Positions 1-9,062 of a DNA stretch of 64,000 bases are shown here, piece after piece. Origin of the DNA: Lachnospiraceae bacterium (GTDB lineage Bacteria; Bacillota; Clostridia; Lachnospirales; Lachnospiraceae); assembly GCA_016283575.1 (NCBI GenBank), contig JAEEND010000007.1:310001-374000 (forward strand), read 5' to 3'. Position 1 is the first letter of the stretch, and each line of letters starts with the position of its first letter. The translations under genes were made by a program, and so were the position numbers. Under the pieces are notes generated by a model. That model made no database searches. It saw only the letters and a list, made by a program, of their open reading frames with translations, and had not been told where the DNA came from.

Positions 1-459
1 AAATATTCGGACGGTAAGGACATAGGCTATGTAGGAAATATTATCGGAGTTGACCCGTCAATATTGCTTGATCTTCTTGAAAAGGATTTTCTTCCCATCG
101 TATCACCCATCGGTGTGGATGAAAACTTCACTACCTATAATATCAATGCGGATGATGCCGCATGTGCCATTGCAAAGGCGGTCAAAGCTGAAAAGCTTGC
201 TTTTCTTTCCGATGTTGAGGGCGTATACAAGGACTTTAATGATAAATCTTCTTTTATCTCCAATTTGACAACAAAAGAAGCGGAAGCTCTCATCGGCAGC
301 GGAGTTATCGGCGGCGGCATGCTTCCTAAGCTACAGAATTGTACAGATGCCGTAAAAGAAGGCGTTAACAGAGTCCATATCTTAGACGGACGTATTCCTC
401 ACTGCCTTTTACTTGAAATATTCACCAATAACGGTATCGGAACCTGTTTCCACGAATAG
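1..459 (+). CDS. argB: Acetylglutamate kinase, C-terminal part (5' end outside window)
   Basis: The reading frame is open from base 1, so the true start lies upstream of the window. The kinase phosphorylates N-acetylglutamate in the second step of cytosolic arginine synthesis. About 152 residues are visible and include the typical C-terminal ArgB features: 'YNINADDAA' for nucleotide and substrate binding, 'FLSDVEGVY', the '[13 protein letters not shown]' loop and the terminal 'HILDGRIPH'. The stop lies 8 bp before the argD start, so the two genes are co-transcribed consecutive pathway steps. The track entry beginning at 64 uses an internal TTG and is not the real start. Confidence 0.95.
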   Translation, partial: KYSDGKDIGYVGNIIGVDPSILLDLLEKDFLPIVSPIGVDENFTTYNINADDAACAIAKAVKAEKLAFLSDVEGVYKDFNDKSSFISNLTTKEAEALIGSGVIGGGMLPKLQNCTDAVKEGVNRVHILDGRIPHCLLLEIFTNNGIGTCFHE

Positions 460-467
460 GAGCTAAT

Positions 468-1646
468 ATGAAAGAAATCATCAACGAAGCAGAATCAGTG
501 CTTCTTCATACTTATAATCGATATCAGATAGTATTCGATCATGGCGAAGGTCTGTATCTTTATGACAAAGAAGGAAAGAAATATCTTGATTTCATGGCAG
601 GTATTTCCGTTCATGCCTTCGGTCATTGCAATAAAGAATTAAAAGATGCCATGAAGGCTCAGATCGATAAGATGATCCATGTATCCAATTATTACTACAA
701 TGAGCCTGCGGTGGAAGCTGCCAAAAAGCTTGTACATGCCACCGGCCTTTCCAAAGTGTTCTTTACAAACAGCGGCGCAGAGGCTGTAGAAGGCGCAATC
801 AAGGCTGCAAGGAAATATCACTATCTTAAAACCGGTAAGGCGGATGGTGAGATCATTGCCATGGAACATTCTTTTCACGGACGTACCATGGGTTCCCTTT
901 CCGTTACCGGAAATCCCCACTACCGTGAGGCCTTTGAACCCGGCATCGGCAATGTGAAATTTGCTAAAATGAACGATCTTGAATCTGTAAAGGCTCTTGT
1001 TAATGAAAAGACCTGCGCGGTTATCTTCGAGACTCTTCAGGGAGAAGGCGGCATATATCCCGCAACCGACGAATTCATAAAGGGTGTCAGGGCTCTTTGC
1101 GATGAAAAAGATATCCTTCTTATTCTTGATGAGATTCAGTGCGGCATGGGAAGAACCGGCTACATGTTCTTTTATCAGAAGTTTGGCATAAAGCCCGATA
1201 TAGTGACGGTCGCCAAGGCTCTCGGCTGCGGTGTGCCCATCGGAGCTTTCGTATTAAATGAGAAGGTTTCGGAAAATTCCTTAAAGGCCGGGGACCACGG
1301 AACCACCTATGGCGGGAACCCCTTTGCGACGGCGGCTGCCAACAAAGTGCTTGAATTATTTGACCAAACTAATATAATTAAGAATGTTAAAGAAGTGGGA
1401 GATTATCTTTATGAGAAGCTTGAAGAATTAAAGAATCTCTCCGATAAAATCGTTGATCACAGGGGCATAGGACTGATACAGGGACTTGAATTTTCTGAGC
1501 CCGTCGGCCCCATTATCAATAAAGCTTTGGAGAATAATCTGGTACTTATCAATGCCGGCAGCAATATTATCCGTTTTGTGCCGCCGCTTATCATTTCAAA
1601 AGAAGACGTAGATACCATGATTAAGATCCTGAGCCGATGCATTTGA
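468..1646 (+). CDS. argD: Acetylornithine aminotransferase
   Basis: This PLP-dependent class III aminotransferase converts N-acetylglutamate semialdehyde to N-acetylornithine, using glutamate as amino donor. The 392 residues match family length. Visible features are the 'FFTNSGAEA' phosphate-binding motif, 'HSFHGRT', the PLP-stacking 'LDEIQCGMGRTG' and the Schiff-base lysine near residue 250 in 'TVAKALGCGVPIGA'. The ATG follows a GGAG-type ribosome site and lies 8 bp after argB, which supports the arginine assignment over other ornithine or GABA aminotransferases. Confidence 0.95.
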   Translation: MKEIINEAESVLLHTYNRYQIVFDHGEGLYLYDKEGKKYLDFMAGISVHAFGHCNKELKDAMKAQIDKMIHVSNYYYNEPAVEAAKKLVHATGLSKVFFTNSGAEAVEGAIKAARKYHYLKTGKADGEIIAMEHSFHGRTMGSLSVTGNPHYREAFEPGIGNVKFAKMNDLESVKALVNEKTCAVIFETLQGEGGIYPATDEFIKGVRALCDEKDILLILDEIQCGMGRTGYMFFYQKFGIKPDIVTVAKALGCGVPIGAFVLNEKVSENSLKAGDHGTTYGGNPFATAAANKVLELFDQTNIIKNVKEVGDYLYEKLEELKNLSDKIVDHRGIGLIQGLEFSEPVGPIINKALENNLVLINAGSNIIRFVPPLIISKEDVDTMIKILSRCI

Positions 1647-1661
1647 GTTTAGGTAGGGTTT

Positions 1662-3194
1662 ATGTCTATAAAGAAAAGAATTTTCATAGTTTTTCTAATT
1701 GCGGTCTTTATAATCGGTACTTTTTATGCAGGTACCATGAGTAATCGGGAGGCTGAAGAAAATAACAGCCTTTCCCGTTTTCAGACCGAGACCGTGAATC
1801 TCTGGTATGCCGACGATTCACTTACGGATCTTTTCACCAATGCCTCCGTGGCATTTCATGAAAAGAATCCTGATGTGCGAGTTATTCCGACTCTTATAAC
1901 CGGCGGCGAATTCCTTGAAGCGATCAATGAAGCCTCCATTGCCAATGAAGGTTTTCCCGATATATATGTATTGACCAATGATTCTCTGGAAAAAGCATAT
2001 TTGTCAGGTCTTGCATCGGTGGTGGACAGAAAAGGGCTGGTAATTAACAACGTAAATTTCCCTGACGGCGCCATTAATGCGGTAACCTATGACGGCGATA
2101 AGATCGCATATCCCTTATATTTTGAAACAAGTGTCTTGGTATATAACATCGATTATCTTAAGGACTGGGCCGAGAAGGTCAATGCCGGTGAATCCAACAT
2201 GGATGGCGAAATGTCCGAAGAAGAAATGGATATTATTGAAAATGAAGGCGCGGGCGTTGCGGTAAATGATGAAAATGCCGGTGCGGTGGTCCATGAAGGG
2301 GATGTAATGTATGAAGACGGTATCCCCAAGAATTTCCAGGATATTTTAAGTCTTGCTCAGGAATATGATACTCCCGAAGGCGTGGAAGGTATTATCAAAT
2401 GGGATGTATATGATATTTTCTATAATTATTTCTTTGTAGGTAATTATTTAAATGTCGGCGGTGAGACCGGAGATGATGTAAGCAATATCGACATTGCCAA
2501 CAATAACAGCGTGGCTTGCATGCAGATGTATCAGTCACTCCATGAATTCTTCTCGATTGATGCGGAAAGCGCCGACTACAACAGTGTAGTGCAGGATTTC
2601 ATAGACGGAAAATACGTATTCTCCATTGTAACAAGTGATGCCATCAAGACTCTGGCAGATGCCAAGGCAGAGATGGAAGAAGAAGCTAAAGCGAAGGCTG
2701 TTACACAGGCAGAAAATGCCGAAGGCGAAGAATCGGAAGAAGCAGAAGGATCTGAAGGGGAAACAGTTGAAGAACCTGTAAGAACATTAAATTACGGATT
2801 CGCCCTCATGCCCGATGTCAATGAAGAGCTTAAATCACGTTCTCTTTCCGTTACGGACTGTCTTGTAATAAACGGATATTCCGAAAAGAAAGAAGGAGCA
2901 AAAGCTTTTGCGGAATTTTTAAGTATAGATTACGCGGATCAGATCTATCCCAGAGCAGGAAAGCTCGCAGCATCTCTTGATGCGGGATATACCGATGATG
3001 CCTTCACTACTTTCCAGGGTGAATATGCAAAGTCCATACCTCTTTCAAAGATCGTGGAAGCAAGTAACCTCTGGGTTCAGATCGAACTGGTATTTAAAGA
3101 AGTATGGGACGGAGCCGATGTAAAAACGGAATTAAGTCACCTGCAGAACCAGCTGGATCTTCAGATCAACAGAGAAGCAAAAAGTACAGAATAA
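1662..3194 (+). CDS. Extracellular solute-binding protein (family 1-like), orphan
   Basis: The 510-residue protein starts with a basic N-terminus and a hydrophobic segment (about residues 7-25) acting as a signal or membrane anchor. No clear lipobox Cys is visible. The body resembles sugar-type ABC binding proteins, for example 'VNLWYADDSLTDLF' and 'FPDIYVLTNDSLEKAYLSG'. Two acidic, low-complexity insertions rich in Glu and Ala (about residues 180-215 and 340-370) are unusual and probably exposed linkers. No permease or ATPase gene is next to it. It follows argD by 15 bp, so it may be read through from the arg operon, and a terminator follows. The ligand cannot be inferred. Confidence 0.75.
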   Translation: MSIKKRIFIVFLIAVFIIGTFYAGTMSNREAEENNSLSRFQTETVNLWYADDSLTDLFTNASVAFHEKNPDVRVIPTLITGGEFLEAINEASIANEGFPDIYVLTNDSLEKAYLSGLASVVDRKGLVINNVNFPDGAINAVTYDGDKIAYPLYFETSVLVYNIDYLKDWAEKVNAGESNMDGEMSEEEMDIIENEGAGVAVNDENAGAVVHEGDVMYEDGIPKNFQDILSLAQEYDTPEGVEGIIKWDVYDIFYNYFFVGNYLNVGGETGDDVSNIDIANNNSVACMQMYQSLHEFFSIDAESADYNSVVQDFIDGKYVFSIVTSDAIKTLADAKAEMEEEAKAKAVTQAENAEGEESEEAEGSEGETVEEPVRTLNYGFALMPDVNEELKSRSLSVTDCLVINGYSEKKEGAKAFAEFLSIDYADQIYPRAGKLAASLDAGYTDDAFTTFQGEYAKSIPLSKIVEASNLWVQIELVFKEVWDGADVKTELSHLQNQLDLQINREAKSTE

Positions 3195-3199
3195 TTTTA

Positions 3200-3227
3200 A
3201 CCCGGCATAGTCCGGGTTTTATTTTTA
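3200..3227 (+). terminator. Rho-independent terminator after solute-binding protein
   Basis: A 7-bp stem AACCCGG/CCGGGTT with a 6-nt loop is followed by a T-rich run. It lies 5 bp after the stop codon. Confidence 0.85.
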
Positions 3228-3304
3228 GAATTTCTTTAGTATTGAAAATCTTCAAGCCTTAAGCTACTATAGTTTTGTCAATGTAATCTCCGGAACGGAG
3301 ATCT

Positions 3305-3973
3305 ATGAATAATAATCTATCGAATCGGCATGAGAAAAAAGTCGGATATAAGGGAAAAACCGGATTTTTCTTTTATTGTGCCCTGATTTTTCTTTCCATG
3401 GCCTTATCGGCCTGCGATACCCAAAGCGAATTTTTATATGAAACAGATCCTCCCGTGGAAGAAGTCTTAACTTTAGATTCAGAAGATTCTTTTTCGGAAA
3501 AGACAGAAGATCCCCAAGAATATATATATGTTTATGTGGGAGGGCATGTAAGAGAAAAGGGCATTTATGTGCTTGAAAAGGGGAGCAGAGTATGCGATGC
3601 CATCAATGCGGCGGGAGGCACCGACAGGAACTTTGATATGCTTAATCTTAATCCGGCAGCAGAGCTTTATGACGGAGAGAAGCTTATGGTGATGGAAAAA
3701 GAAGAACTTTCGGATGAAATTCTGATAGGTCCGGCGGGGGAAGGTGTGGAAAATAATGAAACACTAGGTTTACATAACAATACCGTAAATATAAATACAG
3801 CTTCAATTGAAATACTTAAGACCATTCCGGGAATCGGCGATGTGAGAGCAAAAGCAATTATAGATCATCGGGAAAAGAAGGGACAGTTTAAAAGTATTGA
3901 TGATATCAAAAAAGTATCCGGCATAAAGGATGGCACCTTTGAAAAGATTAAAGACTATATTTCAGTGGATTAA
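3305..3973 (+). CDS. comEA: ComEA-like DNA-binding competence protein, apparent lipoprotein
   Basis: ComEA proteins bind incoming double-stranded DNA at the cell surface during natural transformation. Residues 1-40 form a hydrophobic export segment ending in 'MALSACDT', which fits a lipobox with lipidated Cys rather than the usual uncleaved anchor. A soluble-ligand-binding beta-grasp (SLBB) domain follows ('YVYVGGHVREKGIYVLEKGSRV'), and the C-terminus is a helix-hairpin-helix domain ('VNINTASIEILKTIPGIG', 'IDHREKKGQFKSIDDI'). The 222-residue length is normal. The 3' end overlaps comEC by 44 bp, indicating translational coupling. Confidence 0.9.
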   Translation: MNNNLSNRHEKKVGYKGKTGFFFYCALIFLSMALSACDTQSEFLYETDPPVEEVLTLDSEDSFSEKTEDPQEYIYVYVGGHVREKGIYVLEKGSRVCDAINAAGGTDRNFDMLNLNPAAELYDGEKLMVMEKEELSDEILIGPAGEGVENNETLGLHNNTVNINTASIEILKTIPGIGDVRAKAIIDHREKKGQFKSIDDIKKVSGIKDGTFEKIKDYISVD

Positions 3974-6128
3974 AAGAAATGCCCACAGGCCCCTCTTGGG
4001 AGTTTTCCTAGTGACACTTTTTGTAAGTCTTATTTTTGCAGAAGCTTTTACTGAAAAGCTTAAAAACACTCCTTTGCCGGATTCATCTTTGGTTAATATA
4101 AGGGGCAGAATAAGGGATCTTCAATATGGTGAAGGCGACATGATCAAATATGTGGTCATAGGAGAATGGAAATGTTATGTAAACAATATTTCCATGGCCG
4201 ATGCTTTCAAAACAGGTGACATTGTTCTGATTAAAGGGACTGAAACGCCCATAGCTCCACCTGAAAATCCCGGTGATTTTGATTCTTTTAAATATGAATT
4301 GTCAAAAGGCATAAGGCATATTGTTTTTACTGAATCGGCGGAAGTATTAAAGCCTTCTACATTTAATATAGTAAGTCATTTTGAAATACTGAACCACAAG
4401 ATGTCGGAAGCCCTAATAAAGAAGGCTCCTGTATCGGGCAGTACCGTAAGCACGATCCTGCTGGGAGATAAAAGAAATCTTCCCGAAAACCGAAAGGATT
4501 TATTTTCCTATGTTTCACTTTCTTTTTTCCTGGTCATAAGCGGTTTGCATGTGTCTTTCCTGAGTGCTTTATTATTGAAGTTATTAAAAAGCATTACAGG
4601 TTCCTGCAAAGTGAGCCTTATCATGACGGTGGTCCTTATAATACTTTACGGACTTCTCACGGGCTTTACGGTTTCTGTTAAAAGAGCCGTTATTATGTAT
4701 TTGATAAGAGCACTTGCGGAGTTCTTAAATAAAAACTATGATACCATGTCAGCGCTTTCTTTTGCGGGGACACTGGAGCTTATTTCAAATCCCTTTTCGG
4801 TTTATTCGATATCTTTTATTTATTCTTACTCTGCCGTATTTATCATTGCTTTTTTTTATTCCTATGTGCAGCCCGATATTCCAAAAGAATATTTCCGTAA
4901 CAGGCTTTTTTTACTGTTACGATTGCCTCTGTTCATGATGTTATTTATGCCGGCTGTTTCATTGCTTTTGTCCTCAGAATTTTCTTTTGCGGGGATGCTT
5001 ATAAATATAATATTGTCATTTATTACCATGCCGCTTTTGATACTCGGCATTGTGTTACTTATATTAAGCAATCTGAATCTTACGGGGCTTACTTTATATT
5101 TTGATTTTATTGAGGGACTTCTTATTAAATTGATCGATGCAATGTGCCTCGCGGGAAGCAAATTAAATATTCTTCGCACAACGGGAATGCCCGGTATTAT
5201 TAATATTATTCTATATTCCTTCACCGCATTTATGGCAGTATTAATGCTTAAAAAGCGATTCCTGCGGCTCTCTTTACTCATTATGGCAGTGAGCCTTAAC
5301 CTGCTTACTCACAGGTTTTTTATGGGACCAGTCATCACGTTCTTAAGTGTCGGCCAGGGGGATTCCTGCGTGATACAAACGGGGAAGAGAAGTGCTTTGA
5401 TCATAGATACAGGATCGACTTCCAAGAAGAAACCGGGAGAGTATATTTTGATCCCATATTTAAAATATCGCGGAATCGATACAATAGAAAAAGTGTTTTT
5501 ATCCCACGGCGACATGGATCATGTGGGAGGAGTGCTTGAACTCATCGGTAAGGATTATTCAGGCATAGATATAAAAGAAATTATCTTTCCCGATGTGGGA
5601 TTTAATGAAGCTTTTAATGATATAAGCGAAGTCTCCAAAGAAAAAGGAATTAGAATCAGGAAAATACACAGGGGAGATAGTTTACATAACAATAGATTTA
5701 ATATAGAATGCCTGTGGCCTGAGAAAAGTAAAATAGAAACATGTAACGATAATTCTATGGTGCTGTTAGTTAACATAACAAAGGATACAAAAGTCCTGTT
5801 TACAGGGGATATAGGCGCTGAGGCGGAAGCAGGGCTTAAGCTATCATATATAAATGGCATCGACATATTGAAGGTAGCGCATCATGGTTCAAAGTATTCG
5901 ACATCGGAAGAATTTTTAGAGAGGATAAAGCCTGAGATCGCTGTTATTTCCTGCGGAGTAAATAATTACGGGCATCCTGCAAAAGAAACCCTGCAAAGGC
6001 TGCAGGGTTTCACGGAAGATATTTTTATTACCAAAGATAAAGGTGCTTTAGTTTTTCATATAAACGATCAGCGCTTTTTTACCGGTACACGGAAGCTTGG
6101 TACCACTTCCGAAGCGGGGGATGTGTGA
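3930..6128 (+). CDS. comEC: ComEC/Rec2 DNA-uptake channel with C-terminal metallo-beta-lactamase domain
   Basis: ComEC forms the membrane channel that passes single-stranded DNA into the cytoplasm. The 732-residue protein has an N-terminal membrane segment and DUF4131-like region, then the multi-helix competence domain containing 'LGDKRNLPENRKDLF' and 'VISGLHVSFL', and a C-terminal metallo-hydrolase domain with 'SHGDMDHVGG' (first His near residue 526) that may degrade the non-transported strand. The ATG lies inside the end of comEA; no better start is visible. The last 61 bp overlap convergently with the 5'-nucleotidase gene on the other strand. Confidence 0.93.
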   Translation: MAPLKRLKTIFQWIKRNAHRPLLGVFLVTLFVSLIFAEAFTEKLKNTPLPDSSLVNIRGRIRDLQYGEGDMIKYVVIGEWKCYVNNISMADAFKTGDIVLIKGTETPIAPPENPGDFDSFKYELSKGIRHIVFTESAEVLKPSTFNIVSHFEILNHKMSEALIKKAPVSGSTVSTILLGDKRNLPENRKDLFSYVSLSFFLVISGLHVSFLSALLLKLLKSITGSCKVSLIMTVVLIILYGLLTGFTVSVKRAVIMYLIRALAEFLNKNYDTMSALSFAGTLELISNPFSVYSISFIYSYSAVFIIAFFYSYVQPDIPKEYFRNRLFLLLRLPLFMMLFMPAVSLLLSSEFSFAGMLINIILSFITMPLLILGIVLLILSNLNLTGLTLYFDFIEGLLIKLIDAMCLAGSKLNILRTTGMPGIINIILYSFTAFMAVLMLKKRFLRLSLLIMAVSLNLLTHRFFMGPVITFLSVGQGDSCVIQTGKRSALIIDTGSTSKKKPGEYILIPYLKYRGIDTIEKVFLSHGDMDHVGGVLELIGKDYSGIDIKEIIFPDVGFNEAFNDISEVSKEKGIRIRKIHRGDSLHNNRFNIECLWPEKSKIETCNDNSMVLLVNITKDTKVLFTGDIGAEAEAGLKLSYINGIDILKVAHHGSKYSTSEEFLERIKPEIAVISCGVNNYGHPAKETLQRLQGFTEDIFITKDKGALVFHINDQRFFTGTRKLGTTSEAGDV

Positions 6129-6973
6129 ATTGCCTGATCGTCAAAGAAAATATTGGCGCCAAAAGCTTCAAGAAAATCTTTCTTTTGCACACCGCCTAAA
6201 AAGAAGGCTTCGTCGATACGCACATTCCAGGCTCTCAGGGTTCTTATTACACGTTCGTGAGCGGGAGCGGAGCGGGCCGTGACCAAGGCTGTTCTTATGG
6301 GAGAATCCTCCTCGGGGAATTTCTCCTGGATATCCGAAATGGCCTTTAAAAAGTTGGCGAAGGGTCCCTTCGGAAGAGGATTATTTGCATTTATCCGCTC
6401 ATTTTCCTCAAAAGCTTCAAGGCCCTTTTCCTGATATATCAGCTCGGATTCGTCAGTGAAAAGTACTGCATCGCCGTCGAAGGCGATCCGTATCTTGTCT
6501 ATGTCATCGCAGGGACTGTAGGATTTATCGGAATCATTACAGATGATACCGGCTGCAATACCTGAATTAATGGCTTCCTGCACATCATCTTCGTAAGCGG
6601 AGAGAAAGAGATCCGTGTGAAAAGCATTCAGGTAGGGAGCAAGGCTTCCTCCGCTTGCAAGCACCGCTCTTGTGATATCAAGATTATAGTGTTTTATGGA
6701 ATTAAATACTCTTAAGGAAGTGTCGGCGCTGTTTCGCGACATTATTATGACTTCGATGGAATGTGAATCATTTAAGAGTTTATTAAGTGAAAGAAGAGCT
6801 TTTATAAGGGAAAAGCCGGGGCCGGGATTCAGTACATCGTTCTCATGCTGTATCTGATAATCCCTGTAGGCTTTGACTCCTTCTTTTTCAAAAATATCAT
6901 TTTCTTTTCTTAAATCAAAAAGAGCTCGTGAAGATACTCCTATAACAAGCTTGTTTACAAGATCATAAGCCAT
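6068..6973 (-). CDS. Cytosolic 5'-nucleotidase I-type protein (5_nucleotid family)
   Basis: The 301-residue protein matches the cN-I family of nucleoside monophosphate phosphatases. Signature stretches are 'VIGVSSRALFDLRKEND', 'GVKAYRDYQIQHE', 'IMSRNSADTSLRVFNS', 'RIAFDGDAVLFTDESE', 'LVTARSAPAHERVIRTLR' and the C-terminal 'IFFDDQAIHTSPAS'. The acidic motifs are HAD-like. It is the last gene of a minus-strand run (holA, membrane protein, DUF1653, this gene) with 19 bp to its upstream neighbour. Its end overlaps the comEC end by 61 bp, and the C-terminal VPVKKR is read from antisense to comEC. The preferred nucleotide is not predictable. Confidence 0.85.
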   Translation of the reverse strand: MAYDLVNKLVIGVSSRALFDLRKENDIFEKEGVKAYRDYQIQHENDVLNPGPGFSLIKALLSLNKLLNDSHSIEVIIMSRNSADTSLRVFNSIKHYNLDITRAVLASGGSLAPYLNAFHTDLFLSAYEDDVQEAINSGIAAGIICNDSDKSYSPCDDIDKIRIAFDGDAVLFTDESELIYQEKGLEAFEENERINANNPLPKGPFANFLKAISDIQEKFPEEDSPIRTALVTARSAPAHERVIRTLRAWNVRIDEAFFLGGVQKKDFLEAFGANIFFDDQAIHTSPASEVVPSFRVPVKKR

Positions 6974-6992
6974 GATTGCCTCCTTCGGCAGG

Positions 6993-7445
6993 CTATCTTA
7001 AGCGATTTGTCTCGTATTTAGCCTGCAATGTGAGATAGTTCATAATGTCTTCGTAGCACTGATCCAAATCTGCCGAACGCATTTCGAAATCAAGGGCGAT
7101 GGAGATGGTCTTGATCATGTCGGAAGTAAGACGCATTCTCATGCCGGATAGGATCAGGGCCTTTTCACCAAAGGTCTCAGCATCAAGGAATTCCATCACT
7201 CCGGGGTCCACTGCATTTTCCGCAAGTTCAAAGCGATATTCCTGAGTGGCATTGGGATATTTACCCTTATCAACTGCACTTAAAAACATGCTTAAGGGAC
7301 GGGCATATACAAGGCCTTCACCGTAAAGCGCCTGGTATATCACCAGTGTTTCGCCGGTTTCAGAGTGTTCTGCAAGAGTGATTATTTTGTAGTAATTACC
7401 TTTGAAGTGTTTGTAGATTTCATTGGGTTTTGGATTTCTAAGCAT
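6993..7445 (-). CDS. DUF1653 domain protein
   Basis: The N-terminal 70 residues carry the DUF1653 pattern ('PNEIYKHFKGNYYKIITLAEHSE', then 'VIYQALYGEGLVYARPLSMF'), a small beta-rich domain of unknown function common in Clostridia. The remaining half is a helical tail without recognisable motifs. The gene sits 19 bp upstream of the nucleotidase and 9 bp downstream of a small membrane protein gene, so it is inside an operon. A GGAG-type site precedes the ATG. No biochemical role can be assigned. Confidence 0.8.
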   Translation of the reverse strand: MLRNPKPNEIYKHFKGNYYKIITLAEHSETGETLVIYQALYGEGLVYARPLSMFLSAVDKGKYPNATQEYRFELAENAVDPGVMEFLDAETFGEKALILSGMRMRLTSDMIKTISIALDFEMRSADLDQCYEDIMNYLTLQAKYETNRLR

Positions 7446-7454
7446 TTTTCTCCT

Positions 7455-7817
7455 TTAGGAAAAAGAAACCTCTGCCGTAAAAAATTCCATATCCTCTGTG
7501 ATTTCCAGGAGATTTTCCCGGAGAGCTTCTTTTTCATTTTCATTTAGATTTGTATATGAGGGGAGATGTATCCTTATGATGGTATCTATGGAATCATCCC
7601 CGTAACAGCTTTTTGTAACAGTGATACCGCAGTTTTTAAGACCTTCGCTTTTAAGATAATCACTGAGCTCAGCTTTTAATAAACTTTCTTTTGCATCAAG
7701 GGATCTGAGATCGCCTTTATCCTTCCCATAGGCTCTTACGTTAAAAAGTAATACGATAGCCAGAATGATTATGAGTGAGAAGAGTATGTAAAACATTGCA
7801 TTCTTTTTAGTGTTCAT
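7455..7817 (-). CDS. Small membrane-anchored protein of unknown function
   Basis: The start is placed at the ATG behind AAGGAGGC; the track's longer form adds 17 unlikely codons. The product has about 120 residues: a short basic N-terminus, one membrane helix ('MFYILFSLIIILAIVLLF') and an extracytoplasmic alpha/beta domain with 'CGITVTKSCYGDDSIDTIIRI' and an acidic 'NENEKEALRENLLEITEDMEFF'. The layout recalls small stage III sporulation-type membrane proteins, but no family is recognised. It lies between holA and the DUF1653 gene in the same direction. Confidence 0.65.
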   Translation of the reverse strand: MNTKKNAMFYILFSLIIILAIVLLFNVRAYGKDKGDLRSLDAKESLLKAELSDYLKSEGLKNCGITVTKSCYGDDSIDTIIRIHLPSYTNLNENEKEALRENLLEITEDMEFFTAEVSFS

Positions 7818-7885
7818 GGGTGCCTCCTTAAGTTTTTGCTTCTTACAAGGATAATGTATCAGAGGCATTGTCCCATAAATGGGAC

Positions 7886-8917
7886 TTATGATGAACAGGA
7901 TACTATCAGCACTTCCACGCTCAATATATCCGTGAGATTTCCGGCTTTAATATCTTCGTCGGCCTGAGCACAGGCTTCTAAGCATTTCTTCAGGTCATCC
8001 ATTGTGAACTTACGGACGGAATCCTGCAGCCTTCGCACCACCCAGTCCTTAAGGCCTGTTTTTTCGGCGATGCGCTGAAGGGAATAGTTCTTTATCATGC
8101 AGTCTTTAACGGTAAGCATCTGAGTATACTGGCGTGATAAAAGAGCAAGTATGGCAAACGGGGATTCTCTAAGGGCAAGAAGATCGTAATAAAGCTTCAA
8201 TGCTTCTTTTTGCCTGTGATTACCGATGGCGGCAATCATATCAAAGATCTTTCCCGTTATCTGATGCGTGGAAAGGGCATCTATATCATTGACGGTGATC
8301 TCTTTTTTATCAAGAGCGTAGGATGCAAGCTTATCAAGCTCATTTTTAAGAAGCGTCATTTCATGGCCGACTTCCGACACAAAATACATGGCCGCATCCG
8401 GAGAAATCCTTGTATCGAGGGACTTTAAATAATTTATGCACCAGCGGGCGAGCTGGTTCTCGTCATCGATGATCTTGAATTCTTCCGTAAGTCCCGCCTT
8501 GGAAACAGCCTTAAAAAGCTTCGAGCGCTTATCGACCTTTTCTTCTGCGAAAATAAGAATGGAAGGAGTCTCCGACTGCGAATTGATGGTATCAATTAGA
8601 GTGCCGAATTTACCGGAAGCTTTTTCCGTATCTTCATCACCGTCGGATTCAGCACCGGCTTTCGCGAAAAAACCGGTGTTCTCAGCGATTATTACGCGGT
8701 ATTCAGCCATAAAGGGCATGGTATCAAGAAGTCCTGCAAGCTCGTTCGGATCCGTCAGGGAACCTTCAAAATATGAGAAGTTTAAATTGTCGCCGGGAGC
8801 GGTGAGAGCGGTTTTGAGAGCAGTTTTATAATAGTTACGAAGGTATGCTTCGTCGCCGTAGATCAAATAGATCCTTTTATAATCTTTTTCTTTTAAGCTG
8901 TCTGTAATCTGTCCCAT
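7886..8917 (-). CDS. holA: DNA polymerase III delta subunit
   Basis: The delta subunit of the clamp loader opens the sliding clamp for replication. The 343-residue protein shows the family pattern: 'IYLIYGDEAYLRNYY' at the N-terminus, 'LFAEEKVDKRSKLFKAV', 'LARWCINYLKS', the 'HEMTLLKNELDKLASY' helix and the C-terminal collar region with 'FAILALLSRQYTQML'. Length is normal. It is the first gene of a four-gene minus-strand run and is divergent from the glycosyltransferase gene across about 145 bp. Confidence 0.92.
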   Translation of the reverse strand: MGQITDSLKEKDYKRIYLIYGDEAYLRNYYKTALKTALTAPGDNLNFSYFEGSLTDPNELAGLLDTMPFMAEYRVIIAENTGFFAKAGAESDGDEDTEKASGKFGTLIDTINSQSETPSILIFAEEKVDKRSKLFKAVSKAGLTEEFKIIDDENQLARWCINYLKSLDTRISPDAAMYFVSEVGHEMTLLKNELDKLASYALDKKEITVNDIDALSTHQITGKIFDMIAAIGNHRQKEALKLYYDLLALRESPFAILALLSRQYTQMLTVKDCMIKNYSLQRIAEKTGLKDWVVRRLQDSVRKFTMDDLKKCLEACAQADEDIKAGNLTDILSVEVLIVSCSS

Positions 8918-9062
8918 TTAAAAATCCACTCCTGAATAAATTCATTTTAATGTATGCATCTAAAAGTCACAAGGGCATTTCTTGACTTATTTTTTTTAAA
9001 AGAATAACATGAACCATAGAGCTCATGGATCGGATGATCGCATGGCAATAAGGGAGGAATTT

